Assembly: GCF_937927635.1 (NCBI RefSeq)
Contig: NZ_CALBRW010000045.1
Span: 1-64,000 of the forward strand
Direction of reading: 5' to 3'
Length of the DNA: 64,000 nt
Origin: an uncultured Microbacterium sp.
Lineage (GTDB): Bacteria > Actinomycetota > Actinomycetes > Actinomycetales > Microbacteriaceae
Positions 33,142 through 41,679 of this stretch are shown piece by piece; the stretch's first letter is position 1, and every line of letters begins with the position of its first letter. The position numbers were made by a program, and so were the translations under genes. The notes under the pieces are model-generated. The model saw only the letters and a program-made list of their open reading frames with translations. It did no database searches and was not told where the DNA came from.

Positions 33142-33338
33142 TGTCCGAGTCACAGCCGCCCAGCATCGTGCAACGCTTCTTCCGCGCGTGCCTGCTCATC
33201 CTCGGCGGCATCGTCTGCCTGTGGGTAGCGCTGGAGCTGTTCGCGCAGTTCTGGGGCTGGATCCTGCTGGTCGCCACCATCGCGCTCATGTTGTGTGCCG
33301 CGGTGTGGGCGTACCGCTACTGGTGGGGTGGGCGATGA
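33138..33338 (+). CDS. Small two-helix membrane protein
   Basis: The protein is 66 residues with two hydrophobic segments (ACLLILGGIVCLWVALELF and GWILLVATIALMLCAAVWAY) and a basic end. It is translated through an ATGA overlap with the methyltransferase gene. Role unknown. Confidence 0.6.
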   Translation: MMSESQPPSIVQRFFRACLLILGGIVCLWVALELFAQFWGWILLVATIALMLCAAVWAYRYWWGGR

Positions 33339-33400
33339 AAGCTCAAGCACGTTCACCCCTGTTATGTCGTTGTGAAATCAACATCGGGGCATCAAAACGC

Positions 33401-33429
33401 TTGACAAGCCTTGCGTTCGAGTTCATAAC
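33401..33429 (+). promoter_or_regulatory. Sigma-70-like promoter for the transfer operon
   Basis: A perfect TTGACA at 33401-33406 is followed after exactly 17 bases by CATAAC at 33424-33429, in an unusually A/T-rich 170-bp gap. It points to the genes at 33509 and 33726. Confidence 0.6.
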
Positions 33430-33508
33430 ACGCCCCAGCGAGTGGGCATACCCCCTTTATCTGCCTTTCCCGAGGTGCACATCAACCCTTCAAGGAGGGA
33501 GGTTCGTC

Positions 33509-33733
33509 ATGTCCAAATCACGTAACCAGCACCGACGATCGCGTCGATCCTCTGGCTGTCGCATCAGGGTCTTCTCGGAGATCAACCGCGAGCTTCAGCC
33601 CGAGCGCATCGCTCACATCATCACGTCTGCAGAACTGGAACAAGCGCAGCTCGAAGCCGCTGCGCAATCTGAGGACACGCCCCGCGTGAACAGGGAACAG
33701 TCCAGAGATTCGCAGGAGAACGATCATGCCTGA
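33509..33733 (+). CDS. Small basic protein upstream of the TraD-like gene
   Basis: The protein is 74 residues. The N-terminus is very basic (SRNQHRRSRRSSGCRIRV) and the rest is acidic and helical. It has an AGGAGGGAGG ribosome-binding site and overlaps the next gene start by 8 bases. It may bind DNA near the transfer origin, but this is only suggested by charge and place. Confidence 0.55.
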   Translation: MSKSRNQHRRSRRSSGCRIRVFSEINRELQPERIAHIITSAELEQAQLEAAAQSEDTPRVNREQSRDSQENDHA

Positions 33734-35888
33734 CGTGTTCGTGTTCACCCACCTCTACGTACCGCGACCCTTCGATGCGGCGAGCGGCGAGGTGCTTCTC
33801 ACCCGGCTACTCGGTAGCGACGTGCCGCGTCCGCTGACGTTCGAGGTGACCGCCAGTCCAGAGGGAGTAGGCGCCGTGTTCGGCTGCGCCCCAACCGCCG
33901 TCCGCCGCCTGAAGCGCCTTCTGGGCGGGCTGGTGCCAGGGCTCCGGTTTGGACCCGCCACACGGCCGGACGTGGCCGCTGTCAGCCGAGTATCCGCCCG
34001 TCCTGGCGGCCTGCCCCTCAGCACCGTCGAGCCCGAACAGGTCATCGCTGCCGTGTACCAGGCGCTCGCCGCTCGCCGTGGCGATGAAGTCATCGGACTC
34101 CAGATTGTGCTCGGTCGGGCTCACCGTCCACAGCTACTCACCGCGACGCCGCTGGATCCGCTCCAGCCTCTCGGCTCGAAGCTCCTCGACGGCATCCGCC
34201 CCGCGCCGACCGACACGAAGAAGCGCCTGCACGCCCACGCTGCCGATGCTCGCGTAGACGTCGCGCTCCGTATCGGCGTGAATGCAGTTGCGCAGCGTCG
34301 CCATGCACTGATCTGGGAAGTGTTCGGTGCGCTGCAACCACTTCAGAGCCCCGGCGTCCGGCTGTCACTCATCCGCGACTCCGCCAATCGCTGGAAGGCC
34401 GGCCAGCCCGGCCCCGGCAGTAAGCTCCGCCTCAGCGCGAAAGAACTCGTGCCGCTGCTGTGTTGGCCGCTCGGAGAACGAGACTACCCGGGTGTCCCAG
34501 GTGTACATCCGCGACTCCTGACCGTTCCCGAGATCGTCAGCCGTACCGAGTCGGTATTCGCCATCGGCACTGCACCGGGCCCAGAGCGACCGATCGGGAT
34601 CGATCCGCAGAGCCGCCTCCAGCATATGGTCGTCATCGGCCCAACCGGGTCAGGGAAGTCGACCCTGCTCGAGCACCTGATCCTCTCCGACATCACCGCC
34701 GGGCGGGCTTGCTGCGTCATCGAGCCCAAGAGCCAGCTCATCGACCGCATCCTGAAGACCGCCCCCAAAGAGGCCATCGGACAAATCGTTGTACTCGATG
34801 CCACCGATCAGGAGGCACCGGTCGGGTTCAATCCGCTCGATGCCGGTGACCGCGACCCGGACATCGTCGTCGACGGGATCCTCGCCGCACTTGGTGCCGT
34901 CTTCCACGACGGCTGGGGACCACGCACCGAGTACCTCGTGCAAGGAGCATTACTGTCCCTTGCCCGCGCAGGGCAGAGGCGAGCGGAGCCGTACACGCTC
35001 ATCGACCTGCCACGTCTGTTCACCGATGCGGCCTTCCGCCGCCCGATCATCGGCGCAGTGCAGGACGACCCCACCCTGGCGGCATTCTGGGCGGACTTCG
35101 AAGCCCTGAGCCCCGGCCAACGCGCCGCCGCCATCGCATCACCGCTGAACAAACTGCGCAAGATCGTGCTCCGAAAGCCACTCCTCCGGGTGCTCGGCCA
35201 ATCCCAACCACGCTTCCGCCTGCGCGACATCTTCCGCGAACACAAGACCGTGCTCGTCCCCCTCAACGACGCATTGCTCGGTGCAGGAGCGGCCAAGCTC
35301 CTCGGATCGCTGATCGTCGCCGAGCTGTTCCTCGCCACCACAGAGCGGGCGAGAGAGAAGAACCCAATGAAGCGTCCCGGCATGATCTTCATCGACGAAG
35401 TACAGAACTACCTGCACCTGCCCACACCGGTCGACGACGCGATGAGCGTGTTCCGCTCCTACGGTGTCGGCCTGCACGTCGCCCACCAGTACCGCAAGCA
35501 ACTACCCGATGCGATGCGTGAAGGGTTTGACACCAACGCCCGCAACAAGATCTGCTTCCCGCTCGGCGCGAAAGACGCCAGCGACATGGCGCGGCTCGCC
35601 CCACTCCTGACGGCCGACGACTTCCAGACGCTCCCACTGCGGAACATCTACACGCACCTGCTCGCCGGTGGGGTGCCGACACAGTGGTGCTCCGCACGAG
35701 CCCTCCCGCCCGCGCCAAAGCAGAAGAACGCCCGTCGGATTCGTGAAGCCAGCCGCGAGCTCTTCGGCGCGCTCGCCCAGATCGAGACGCCAGCCCCGCC
35801 AGCAAAGGATGCCCTCACGCTCGAGGGCAGTCAGCCGCTCGAAGCTCCGTCGCCACGGCGATCACACCAGAAGGCGAGGCAAGCATGA
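33726..35888 (+). CDS. TraD/HerA-like conjugative coupling ATPase
   Basis: The protein is 720 residues. It has a Walker A GPTGSGKST at 305-313 (HMVVIGPTGSGKST), GRACCVIEPKSQLIDRIL, and a Walker B GMIFIDEVQNYLHL near 553. The late arginine-finger region (DTNARNKICFPLGAKDA) is that of VirD4/TraD-type DNA pumps. The N-terminal 290 residues lack membrane helices, as in many actinobacterial element proteins. It is the main evidence that the element is conjugative or mobilisable; a relaxase is not seen in the window. Confidence 0.8.
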   Translation: MPDVFVFTHLYVPRPFDAASGEVLLTRLLGSDVPRPLTFEVTASPEGVGAVFGCAPTAVRRLKRLLGGLVPGLRFGPATRPDVAAVSRVSARPGGLPLSTVEPEQVIAAVYQALAARRGDEVIGLQIVLGRAHRPQLLTATPLDPLQPLGSKLLDGIRPAPTDTKKRLHAHAADARVDVALRIGVNAVAQRRHALIWEVFGALQPLQSPGVRLSLIRDSANRWKAGQPGPGSKLRLSAKELVPLLCWPLGERDYPGVPGVHPRLLTVPEIVSRTESVFAIGTAPGPERPIGIDPQSRLQHMVVIGPTGSGKSTLLEHLILSDITAGRACCVIEPKSQLIDRILKTAPKEAIGQIVVLDATDQEAPVGFNPLDAGDRDPDIVVDGILAALGAVFHDGWGPRTEYLVQGALLSLARAGQRRAEPYTLIDLPRLFTDAAFRRPIIGAVQDDPTLAAFWADFEALSPGQRAAAIASPLNKLRKIVLRKPLLRVLGQSQPRFRLRDIFREHKTVLVPLNDALLGAGAAKLLGSLIVAELFLATTERAREKNPMKRPGMIFIDEVQNYLHLPTPVDDAMSVFRSYGVGLHVAHQYRKQLPDAMREGFDTNARNKICFPLGAKDASDMARLAPLLTADDFQTLPLRNIYTHLLAGGVPTQWCSARALPPAPKQKNARRIREASRELFGALAQIETPAPPAKDALTLEGSQPLEAPSPRRSHQKARQA

Positions 35889-36066
35889 GCCGCCGTACTG
35901 AATGGCTCGAGCCTATGACGGGAGCGTCCGGCCGGTGTTCCGTTCGACCTTCCGTTCACAACGAACACCCTCCTCCTTTCTTCCCCCTGTTCTGGCCACC
36001 TTCGGCCACTTCAGGAGGGGACTCCCGCTGCACAGCAGCGGAACACCGAACGGAAGGAGTACGACC
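35889..36066. other. 178-bp gap before the replication-relaxation gene
   Basis: It contains an imperfect inverted repeat (GTTCCGTTCG near 35938 and CGAACGGAAG near 36049) and a pyrimidine-rich tract. A 61-codon frame starting at 35885 exists but looks noncoding. A strong ribosome-binding site (GGAAGGAG) closes the gap. Confidence 0.4.
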
Positions 36067-36888
36067 ATGACCGCACTGCGCCTCGACACACTCGACCTGT
36101 ACCTTACCGACCGCGACGTGCGCATCCTGGAAGACCTCGAGCAGTACCGCCTGCTGACCACCCGCCAAATCCAACGCCTGCATCTGCCTGCGAAACCGTT
36201 CGGCGAACACGCCACCGTCAGCGCCGCGACGCGCGGCACGACCCGCATCCTGACCCGACTCGAAACGCTCGGCGCAATTGCTCGGCTCGAGCGACGGATC
36301 GGTGGCTCAAAACACGGCTCCGCCGTCACCACCTGGCAACTCGGCGGAGCAGGAGAACGCTACCTCCGAGCCCGGCGAGGCGACAGCACCCGCCGCCGCT
36401 ACAGCGAACCAAGCCCGACGTTCGTCGACCACACACTGGCCACTGCCGACGTCGCGGTCGCCCTCCGAGAGCACAGCCATCTCAATGGATACGACGTCCT
36501 GCATATCCAAGCCGAGCCTGCCTGTTGGCGACCATTCACAGGCCCGACCGGCGCGGCGATCACGCTCAAGCCCGACCTGGCCATCGCGACCGCCGACCAG
36601 TTCACGGAGACCCACTCGCTCGTCGAGGTCGACCTCGCCACCGAGCACCTGCCGGTCATCATCCGAAAGTGTCGCCTCTACCAGCAGTACTTCCAGACCG
36701 GTATTGAGCAGAACGCGCTTGGCCTGTTCCCCGCAGTCGTCTGGCTCGTGCCCGCCCCGAAGCGAGCTACGGCGATCCAGAAGGCCATCCATGCCGACCC
36801 GAGCCTCGATCCCGACCTGTTCTGGATCACGCTGCTCGACCAGGCCGTCCCCCAGCTCGCGCCGTACAGCAGCGAACACACCACCTAA
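36067..36888 (+). CDS. Replication-relaxation family protein
   Basis: The protein is 273 residues. The N-terminal winged helix (LTDRDVRILEDLEQYRLLTT, IQRLHL, ILTRLETLGAIARLERR) and the later VDHTLATADVAVALREH, KPDLAIAT and SLVEVDLATEH are characteristic of the Replic_Relax family of actinobacterial plasmids and integrative elements. It probably acts at the element origin in relaxation or replication. GGAAGGAG lies upstream of the ATG. Confidence 0.85.
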   Translation: MTALRLDTLDLYLTDRDVRILEDLEQYRLLTTRQIQRLHLPAKPFGEHATVSAATRGTTRILTRLETLGAIARLERRIGGSKHGSAVTTWQLGGAGERYLRARRGDSTRRRYSEPSPTFVDHTLATADVAVALREHSHLNGYDVLHIQAEPACWRPFTGPTGAAITLKPDLAIATADQFTETHSLVEVDLATEHLPVIIRKCRLYQQYFQTGIEQNALGLFPAVVWLVPAPKRATAIQKAIHADPSLDPDLFWITLLDQAVPQLAPYSSEHTT

Positions 36889-36905
36889 CCGAAAGGAGGA
36901 ATCCT

Positions 36906-37259
36906 ATGAACTCATCAACCATCACGGCCGCTCCACACGACCGCCTCTCGACGACACACACTGAGCTGAAGCCGCTGCCGAAATGGATGCAACGTATCGA
37001 TCAGACCGAGAAGGCAAGCTTCGTCATCGACGCGTGGATCGCGCTCGATCCGCATTCGCAAAACACCTTCCTCGCGCAGCTCATCGCCGCAACGCTCCAC
37101 GACGGCCCGGAAACAGCACTCGGCATCTTCGCCGCCACTGCACGGCTCGACGCCGGCGAAGCGTTGGTCGAGCTCAATGCGGTCGTCGTTCCTCTGGAGC
37201 GTGAACCTTGGGTCGATCTCCTCGGCCACTACATCATCAACGTCGGAGGCCGATCATGA
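36906..37259 (+). CDS. Unknown 117-residue protein of the transfer module
   Basis: A helical protein (SFVIDAWIALDPHSQNTFLA, LIAATLHDGPETALGIFAAT) with AAAGGAGGA before the ATG. The stop overlaps the ArdA-like gene start (ATGA). I do not recognise it. Confidence 0.6.
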   Translation: MNSSTITAAPHDRLSTTHTELKPLPKWMQRIDQTEKASFVIDAWIALDPHSQNTFLAQLIAATLHDGPETALGIFAATARLDAGEALVELNAVVVPLEREPWVDLLGHYIINVGGRS

Positions 37260-38086
37260 ACGACCACAACGCCGAACTACACCCGACGAGCGAAACGCGC
37301 CCAGCGCCAGAGCGCACCTCGCCCGATCTTCGACGGCTGGAAGTCACCGCCAACCGCTTCGGCCCGCGCATCGAAGAAGGCATCCAGCTCGCCCGCGATT
37401 CCCGCAGCGAGATCTCTGTCGAAACGGCTCGTTGCATCGGACACGTCCTTGGCCGCGCCTATGGCCGCGACTCCCACCTCGCAGACTTCGGCCGCACCGG
37501 CGAAGGCACCAGCCTCGACCTCCGCGACGAATACCTGGGTCTCTACAACGACGCGGACGTCCATCCGGCAATCAAGGAGTGGATCAATTGGCTCGGCACC
37601 TACCTCGTCGACCGTGAAGGACGCACCAACACACGCTGGTTCATGAACGAATACGCATCCCCACAGCTCGAACGCATCCTCGTCGAGACCGAGATTCAAT
37701 TCGAGGGGCAACCGTTCTACGTTCATCTGCCCGCATCCCTCGACTCTGACGCCATCAACGCGCTCGCTGAAGATCTCGCTGACCTCTCTATCCCTGAGGA
37801 CGACGCACTGCAAGCCTTCCTCAGCCTGCCCGACGTCGACGCCAGCGCCCCGATGCTCATGGAGGCCTTCCACGAGAACTACGTCGGTGAGTACTCCTTC
37901 GCCGAGGATGCCGGCCGCGAGCTCGCCGAACTCGACGGGCTCGAAGAAGCCATCGACGAAGCCGTGCAGGGACGCTCGCTCCCTGACGGATCCGTCACCA
38001 TCGACTACGGCCTCATCGAAGAACACGTCCGCGAGGCGTACGACCTGGTGCAGTGGAAGGGGCGGGTCTATGTCTTCAACAAGTAG
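37256..38086 (+). CDS. ArdA-like antirestriction protein (tentative)
   Basis: The protein is 276 residues and strongly acidic. The later part has the ArdA pattern: DALQAFLSLPD, then FHENYVGEYSFAEDAGRELA, then VTIDYGLIEEHVREAYD and a final GRVYVF. ArdA mimics B-form DNA and blocks type I restriction enzymes, which fits a transfer module entering restricting hosts. The N-terminal 130 residues are extra compared with classical ArdA (about 165 residues), so it may be a longer relative. It starts in an ATGA overlap. Confidence 0.55.
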   Translation: MNDHNAELHPTSETRPAPERTSPDLRRLEVTANRFGPRIEEGIQLARDSRSEISVETARCIGHVLGRAYGRDSHLADFGRTGEGTSLDLRDEYLGLYNDADVHPAIKEWINWLGTYLVDREGRTNTRWFMNEYASPQLERILVETEIQFEGQPFYVHLPASLDSDAINALAEDLADLSIPEDDALQAFLSLPDVDASAPMLMEAFHENYVGEYSFAEDAGRELAELDGLEEAIDEAVQGRSLPDGSVTIDYGLIEEHVREAYDLVQWKGRVYVFNK

Positions 38087-38303
38087 GCGAAGGCGACGAG
38101 GCACAGGCGCACCGCCCAAACGGCGCAGCATCCGCATCGTGCCAGAGCGGCGCGAGTTCATTGACCACCGGAAGCTGGCAAGGGCGCTACTGCACCTCGC
38201 ACAGGCAGAGTACGACGCACGTCATCCCGATTCCGCGCCGTCCGGAGCCAGTAGTCATCGTCGCCCTGCGAGTGATGACCCCGGCTCGAACATCTGGGAG
38301 TAG
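38070..38303 (+). CDS. Small basic protein preceding the recombinase
   Basis: The protein is 77 residues with a polybasic start (SSTSRRRRRGTGAPPKRRS) and FIDHRKLARALLHLAQAEYD. It overlaps the end of the ArdA-like gene by 17 bases in another frame and has AAGGGGCGGG upstream. From memory, similar small proteins precede serine recombinases in actinobacterial elements; a directionality-factor role would be a guess. Confidence 0.55.
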   Translation: MSSTSRRRRRGTGAPPKRRSIRIVPERREFIDHRKLARALLHLAQAEYDARHPDSAPSGASSHRRPASDDPGSNIWE

Positions 38304-38453
38304 TTCGTGAACCATCCGCAAGATCGAGGTAAAAAGTACATCGGCACCCCGTCAGAGGTGCACCCCGCCGAAGTCGCCGTCAACTGGCCGAAAGGACTGG
38401 ACTTCCGCGGCGAAGAGAGGGTTAATCCGGAGGACCTAAACGGAGGAAACCCC

Positions 38454-40715
38454 ATGGAGCCAGCCACAGTACCCGCCCCGACCAACTCACTCGATGGTCT
38501 CGAGTACCTGTTCAAGAACACGCCGGGGGCCGCACCAGTCGAGCAAGAGCTCGCCGAGGCCGTCGTCTACTTACGCGTGTCGACCCCTCGCCAGCTCCAC
38601 ACGGCAGCCGATGTAGATGAGGACGGCAACAGCATCGCCACGCAGCGCGTCGAAACGTTACGCAAAGTACGGGAGATGGGCATCACCGTCGCCCGCGAGT
38701 TCATCGAGCCGGGGCAGTCCGCAACGACCATCGCCAAGCGCGCCGAGTTCAAGAAGATGCTGCGCTACATCGACGAGCACCCGCAGGTGAAGTACGTCGT
38801 CATCTATATGCGGTCTCGTGTCTTCCGAAACTTCACTGACGCGGCAGTCGTCAAGCGCGAGCTGCTCGCTAAAGGCGTCCGGCTGATCTCGGCCAAGGAG
38901 GAATTCGGTGAGGGCTACATGGCGGACGCCATGGAAGCCATCACCGACGTTATGAACGAAGTCCAAGTCCGCATGAATGGCGAGGACGTCAAGGTGAAGA
39001 TGGCCCACAAGGTGGAGCAGGGCGGCTCGATCGGCGTCGCCAAGCTTGGCTACCTCAACGTCCGCAAGAACTTCAGCGGGCGCTTCGTCAACACCATTGA
39101 GATCGATCCGGAACGCGCACCACTCGTCACCGAGGCATTCGAGACCTACGCAACCGGTGAGTACTCAATCGCACAGCTCACAACCCAGATGAAAGAGCGC
39201 GGGCTCACCATGCGGCCCTCTCCGAGCCGACCAGAGCGTCCGATCAATAAGAGCAGCCTGGCCGCGATGCTCCGGAACCCGTATTACACCGGGGTCATGC
39301 GCTACAAGGGCAAGTTGTTCGTAGGACGACACGAGGCGCTCGTATCCAAAGAGACGTTCTTGAAGGTGCAGGCGATCCTCGATGCACGAAACAGGGACGG
39401 CGATCGGGACATGGTGCATCGGCACTACCTCAAGGGACTGCTGGCATGCGGACAATGCATCGACGAAGGACGGCGCAGCCGTCTCGTCTATAGCCAGTCA
39501 AAGGGCAATGGCGGCACCTACGAGTACTACATCTGCTCGGCACGCACGCGCGTATTCTGCGGCACAATCGGCTTCCGAGCAGAGTTGCTCGAGGATGAGA
39601 TCGTCAAGCTGATGCAGGCCGAACAGTTCGATCCCCAGACGGTCGACGACCTGACCGACCTAATCGCCGAAACGGTCGACATGCTCCTCGCCGCCGACAA
39701 GGAGACCAAAGCAGGGCTCGCGCGACAGCTCAAGCAGCTCGAGGCGCAGGAAGAGCGTCTCATCGACCTGGCCGCCGGCGGCGCCTACGCAATCCCGCGG
39801 CTCCGCGAGAAGCTGGAAGACACGATCCTCCAGAAGGGGCTGGTCCAAGAGAAGCTCGGACGAACTATCGACCGGCTGCGATACAGCGCCGAAACTGCAC
39901 TCTCGTACCTCCAGCTTCTACGCAATCCTGGCGAGCTGTACAAGAACGCCCCAGACAGCGTGCGGCGCGACCTCCTCGAGGCCTTCTTCACGCGCCTCCG
40001 CGTGTACGAGGACGGCGAGACTGTGCGCTTGGAAGCCGAACGGACGGCGGTGAACCAGTCCTTCCGCGACGTCGCCGCTGCAGCGCGGGCAGGGCGCCTC
40101 ACAGCCGCCTCTGGCAAAGCAAAAGCTCCCCGCAAAACTGCGGGGAGCTTGGAATTTTCAGAGAAAATGCCGGTTCACTTTGCTCTTGGTTTGAACAAGA
40201 ACACTATGGCTGGGGTACCTGGACTCGAACCAAGAATGGCGGTACCAGAAACCGCTGTGTTGCCAATTACACCATACCCCAAGGGCGAAACCAGAGCCTC
40301 GCACCGAGAGTCAAGCTTACCGGAGCGAGACGTTCAGCGCGAATCGAGGCGCACTGCCCGGGCGTGGCGTGCTCACAGCTCCCCCATCCTCGCCGGACGC
40401 GTCCAGCGCTGGAACACCGTCGAGCGGGTGATGCGAGCGAGATCTGCCAGCAGTGCGCCCACCTTCGTGCCGATGCACAGGCTCAGGAACATCATCGGCG
40501 CCGAGACCAGCGCCTGCGCGTCGAAGCTGGCCAGCGACACCAGGCCGATGGTGCCGGGCACCAGCAGCAGGAACGCCGGCTGGAACGAGACGGTGGCGGG
40601 GATGGCGATGGTCAGCCTCTCCAGCACGCGGGCGGCGACGAAGAGCACCGCTCCCGTCACGCCCATGGCCACGATGCTGCCGACCCACGGGCTGAACAGT
40701 GCCAGCACCGCGTAG
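38454..40715 (+). CDS. Large serine recombinase (integrase), frame reads through into the tRNA and beyond
   Basis: The catalytic serine is S43 (VVYLRVSTPRQ), followed by RSRVFRNFTD with active-site arginines, the recombinase domain (GYLNVRKNFSG, AAMLRNPYYTGVMRYKGK), and a zinc ribbon (CGQC...C...C, about 332-364). A coiled coil follows (about 420-490). The start at 38454 is chosen for AACGGAGGAA; a GTG at 38307 is in frame but weaker. About residue 555 (near 40120) the protein turns into antisense translation of a hairpin, the tRNA-Gln and the thrE-like gene, so the last 200 residues are not native. The real end was probably changed at integration. Confidence 0.85.
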   Translation: MEPATVPAPTNSLDGLEYLFKNTPGAAPVEQELAEAVVYLRVSTPRQLHTAADVDEDGNSIATQRVETLRKVREMGITVAREFIEPGQSATTIAKRAEFKKMLRYIDEHPQVKYVVIYMRSRVFRNFTDAAVVKRELLAKGVRLISAKEEFGEGYMADAMEAITDVMNEVQVRMNGEDVKVKMAHKVEQGGSIGVAKLGYLNVRKNFSGRFVNTIEIDPERAPLVTEAFETYATGEYSIAQLTTQMKERGLTMRPSPSRPERPINKSSLAAMLRNPYYTGVMRYKGKLFVGRHEALVSKETFLKVQAILDARNRDGDRDMVHRHYLKGLLACGQCIDEGRRSRLVYSQSKGNGGTYEYYICSARTRVFCGTIGFRAELLEDEIVKLMQAEQFDPQTVDDLTDLIAETVDMLLAADKETKAGLARQLKQLEAQEERLIDLAAGGAYAIPRLREKLEDTILQKGLVQEKLGRTIDRLRYSAETALSYLQLLRNPGELYKNAPDSVRRDLLEAFFTRLRVYEDGETVRLEAERTAVNQSFRDVAAAARAGRLTAASGKAKAPRKTAGSLEFSEKMPVHFALGLNKNTMAGVPGLEPRMAVPETAVLPITPYPKGETRASHRESSLPERDVQRESRRTARAWRAHSSPILAGRVQRWNTVERVMRARSASSAPTFVPMHRLRNIIGAETSACASKLASDTRPMVPGTSSRNAGWNETVAGMAMVSLSSTRAATKSTAPVTPMATMLPTHGLNSASTA
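40123..40150 (-). terminator. 11-bp stem terminator hairpin, 57 bases past the tRNA-Gln 3' end
   Basis: AAGCTCCCCGC at 40123-40133 and GCGGGGAGCTT at 40140-40150 with a 6-base loop. On the minus strand it is followed by a short T-rich run (TTTTGCTTT). It suits the tRNA transcript; it may be the last chromosomal sequence before the element. Confidence 0.65.
40207..40281 (-). tRNA. tRNA-Gln (anticodon CUG)
   Basis: On the minus strand the 72-base body folds normally. The acceptor stem TGGGGTA/TACCCCA has the U1-A72 pair typical of tRNA-Gln. The anticodon stem GCGGT/ACCGC closes the loop TTCTGGT (anticodon CTG). The T loop is GGTTCGAGTCC, the discriminator is G, and CCA is encoded at 40209-40207. 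It is intact although the integrated element ends beside it. Confidence 0.97.
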
Positions 40716-41674
40716 GTGCCCGCCATGACCACCACGCACACCAGCGTCAGACGAAAGCCCGACCCGAAGGCCAGGCCGATCCCGACGGCCAGGACGATCA
40801 CGGCGCCCCACGCGGACCACAGTGGCGGCAGGGCCTCCCAGCCGCTGCTCCGGGTGGTCAGCTGCACGGCCTCTCCCACCAGAGCAGCGGATTCCGAATC
40901 CACACGCAACCCGGTCAGGTAGGCGCCCGAGTAGACGCCCGCCGCCATGAACGCCAGCATGATCAGCCCGTACATCAGCCGGGAGGCCCCGGTGACGATG
41001 TCGGTGGAGGTCAGCTCCAGCAGCGCGTTGGTGATCAGCGCGCCGGGCACCAGGATCGCCACCGGCGCGCACACCGCGAACAGCGGCACCGGCCCGAGAT
41101 CCAGCCAGCCCGCCACTGCTCCCACCAGCAGGGTCGACACGAACGCCGACACGAAGGGCGCCACAGCAGCCGCCGCGCGAACGCGCAGCATCAGCATCGT
41201 GAGCCCGCCCACCAGCAGCCCCACGACCAGCGCCAGCGCGACGGCCCACCATGGGCAGCGGTACAGCCACGCCAGGGACAGCGACAGCAGCCCGCATCCG
41301 ATCACGCTCTGCAGGCCGGGATGGTGCCGCGGAGTGGCGCGGATCGACGCCATCCGGGCGGGCGCGGCCGCCAACGGCACCGCACCGGACTCCAGCCCGT
41401 GCACGAGCCTGCTGGCCTTGGCGGACTGCCGGAACGTGCGGACCTCGCCCTTGCCGATCACCGTCGTCGTCGCCGACGACGCACCGGGGCGGCTGACCAT
41501 CACCATCTCCGGCAGGATCGCGAACTCATGAGCCGCCTCCGGCGCGGCACGCCTGCCCACCTGCTCCAGCGAACCGCGCACGTCGGTCACCGAGATGCCG
41601 CACTCCAGCAGCAGCACGCCGAGATCGCCGAGGATGACATCCGTCTCGGCTGCCGGCATCGCGGCATCCGTCAC
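40373..41674 (-). CDS. ThrE-type threonine/serine exporter family protein
   Basis: The protein is about 433 residues. The cytosolic DUF1212-like N-terminus (LGVLLLECGISVTDVRGSLE, FAILPEMVMVSRPG) is followed by about ten membrane helices and a DUF3815-like second half (GSIVAMGVTGAVLFVAARVL, FLLLVPGTIGLVSL). In this family these export small amino acids. GTG at 41674 or ATG at 41659 may be the start, just after the gltX stop. The order gltX then exporter suggests cotranscription. Confidence 0.8.
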   Translation of the reverse strand: MTDAAMPAAETDVILGDLGVLLLECGISVTDVRGSLEQVGRRAAPEAAHEFAILPEMVMVSRPGASSATTTVIGKGEVRTFRQSAKASRLVHGLESGAVPLAAAPARMASIRATPRHHPGLQSVIGCGLLSLSLAWLYRCPWWAVALALVVGLLVGGLTMLMLRVRAAAAVAPFVSAFVSTLLVGAVAGWLDLGPVPLFAVCAPVAILVPGALITNALLELTSTDIVTGASRLMYGLIMLAFMAAGVYSGAYLTGLRVDSESAALVGEAVQLTTRSSGWEALPPLWSAWGAVIVLAVGIGLAFGSGFRLTLVCVVVMAGTYAVLALFSPWVGSIVAMGVTGAVLFVAARVLERLTIAIPATVSFQPAFLLLVPGTIGLVSLASFDAQALVSAPMMFLSLCIGTKVGALLADLARITRSTVFQRWTRPARMGEL

Positions 41675-41679
41675 CGGAG

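Larger units (their letters stand above)
40117..40281. other. Probable element/chromosome junction (attachment region)
   Basis: The recombinase frame, element-style codons and the small-gene cluster end here, and core metabolic genes begin. The tRNA 3' end faces the element. The exact crossover cannot be placed: it lies either within the tRNA 3' half or at the hairpin at 40123. No second copy of the tRNA 3' end was found in the window, so the other junction is outside. Confidence 0.45.

Noticed and set aside
35885..36070. 61-codon frame after the TraD-like gene
   Set aside because: Starts in an ATGA overlap but the product is Pro/Ser-rich low complexity and covers an inverted repeat; more likely the leader of the next gene.
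1..40200. Second copy of the tRNA-Gln 3' end marking the other attachment site
   Set aside because: I looked for the T-loop and acceptor words of 40207-40240 and found no copy; the other junction is presumably left of the window.
40150..40715. Native C-terminal 200 residues of the recombinase
   Set aside because: They are antisense translation of the tRNA-Gln and the exporter gene and cannot be an evolved part of the enzyme.
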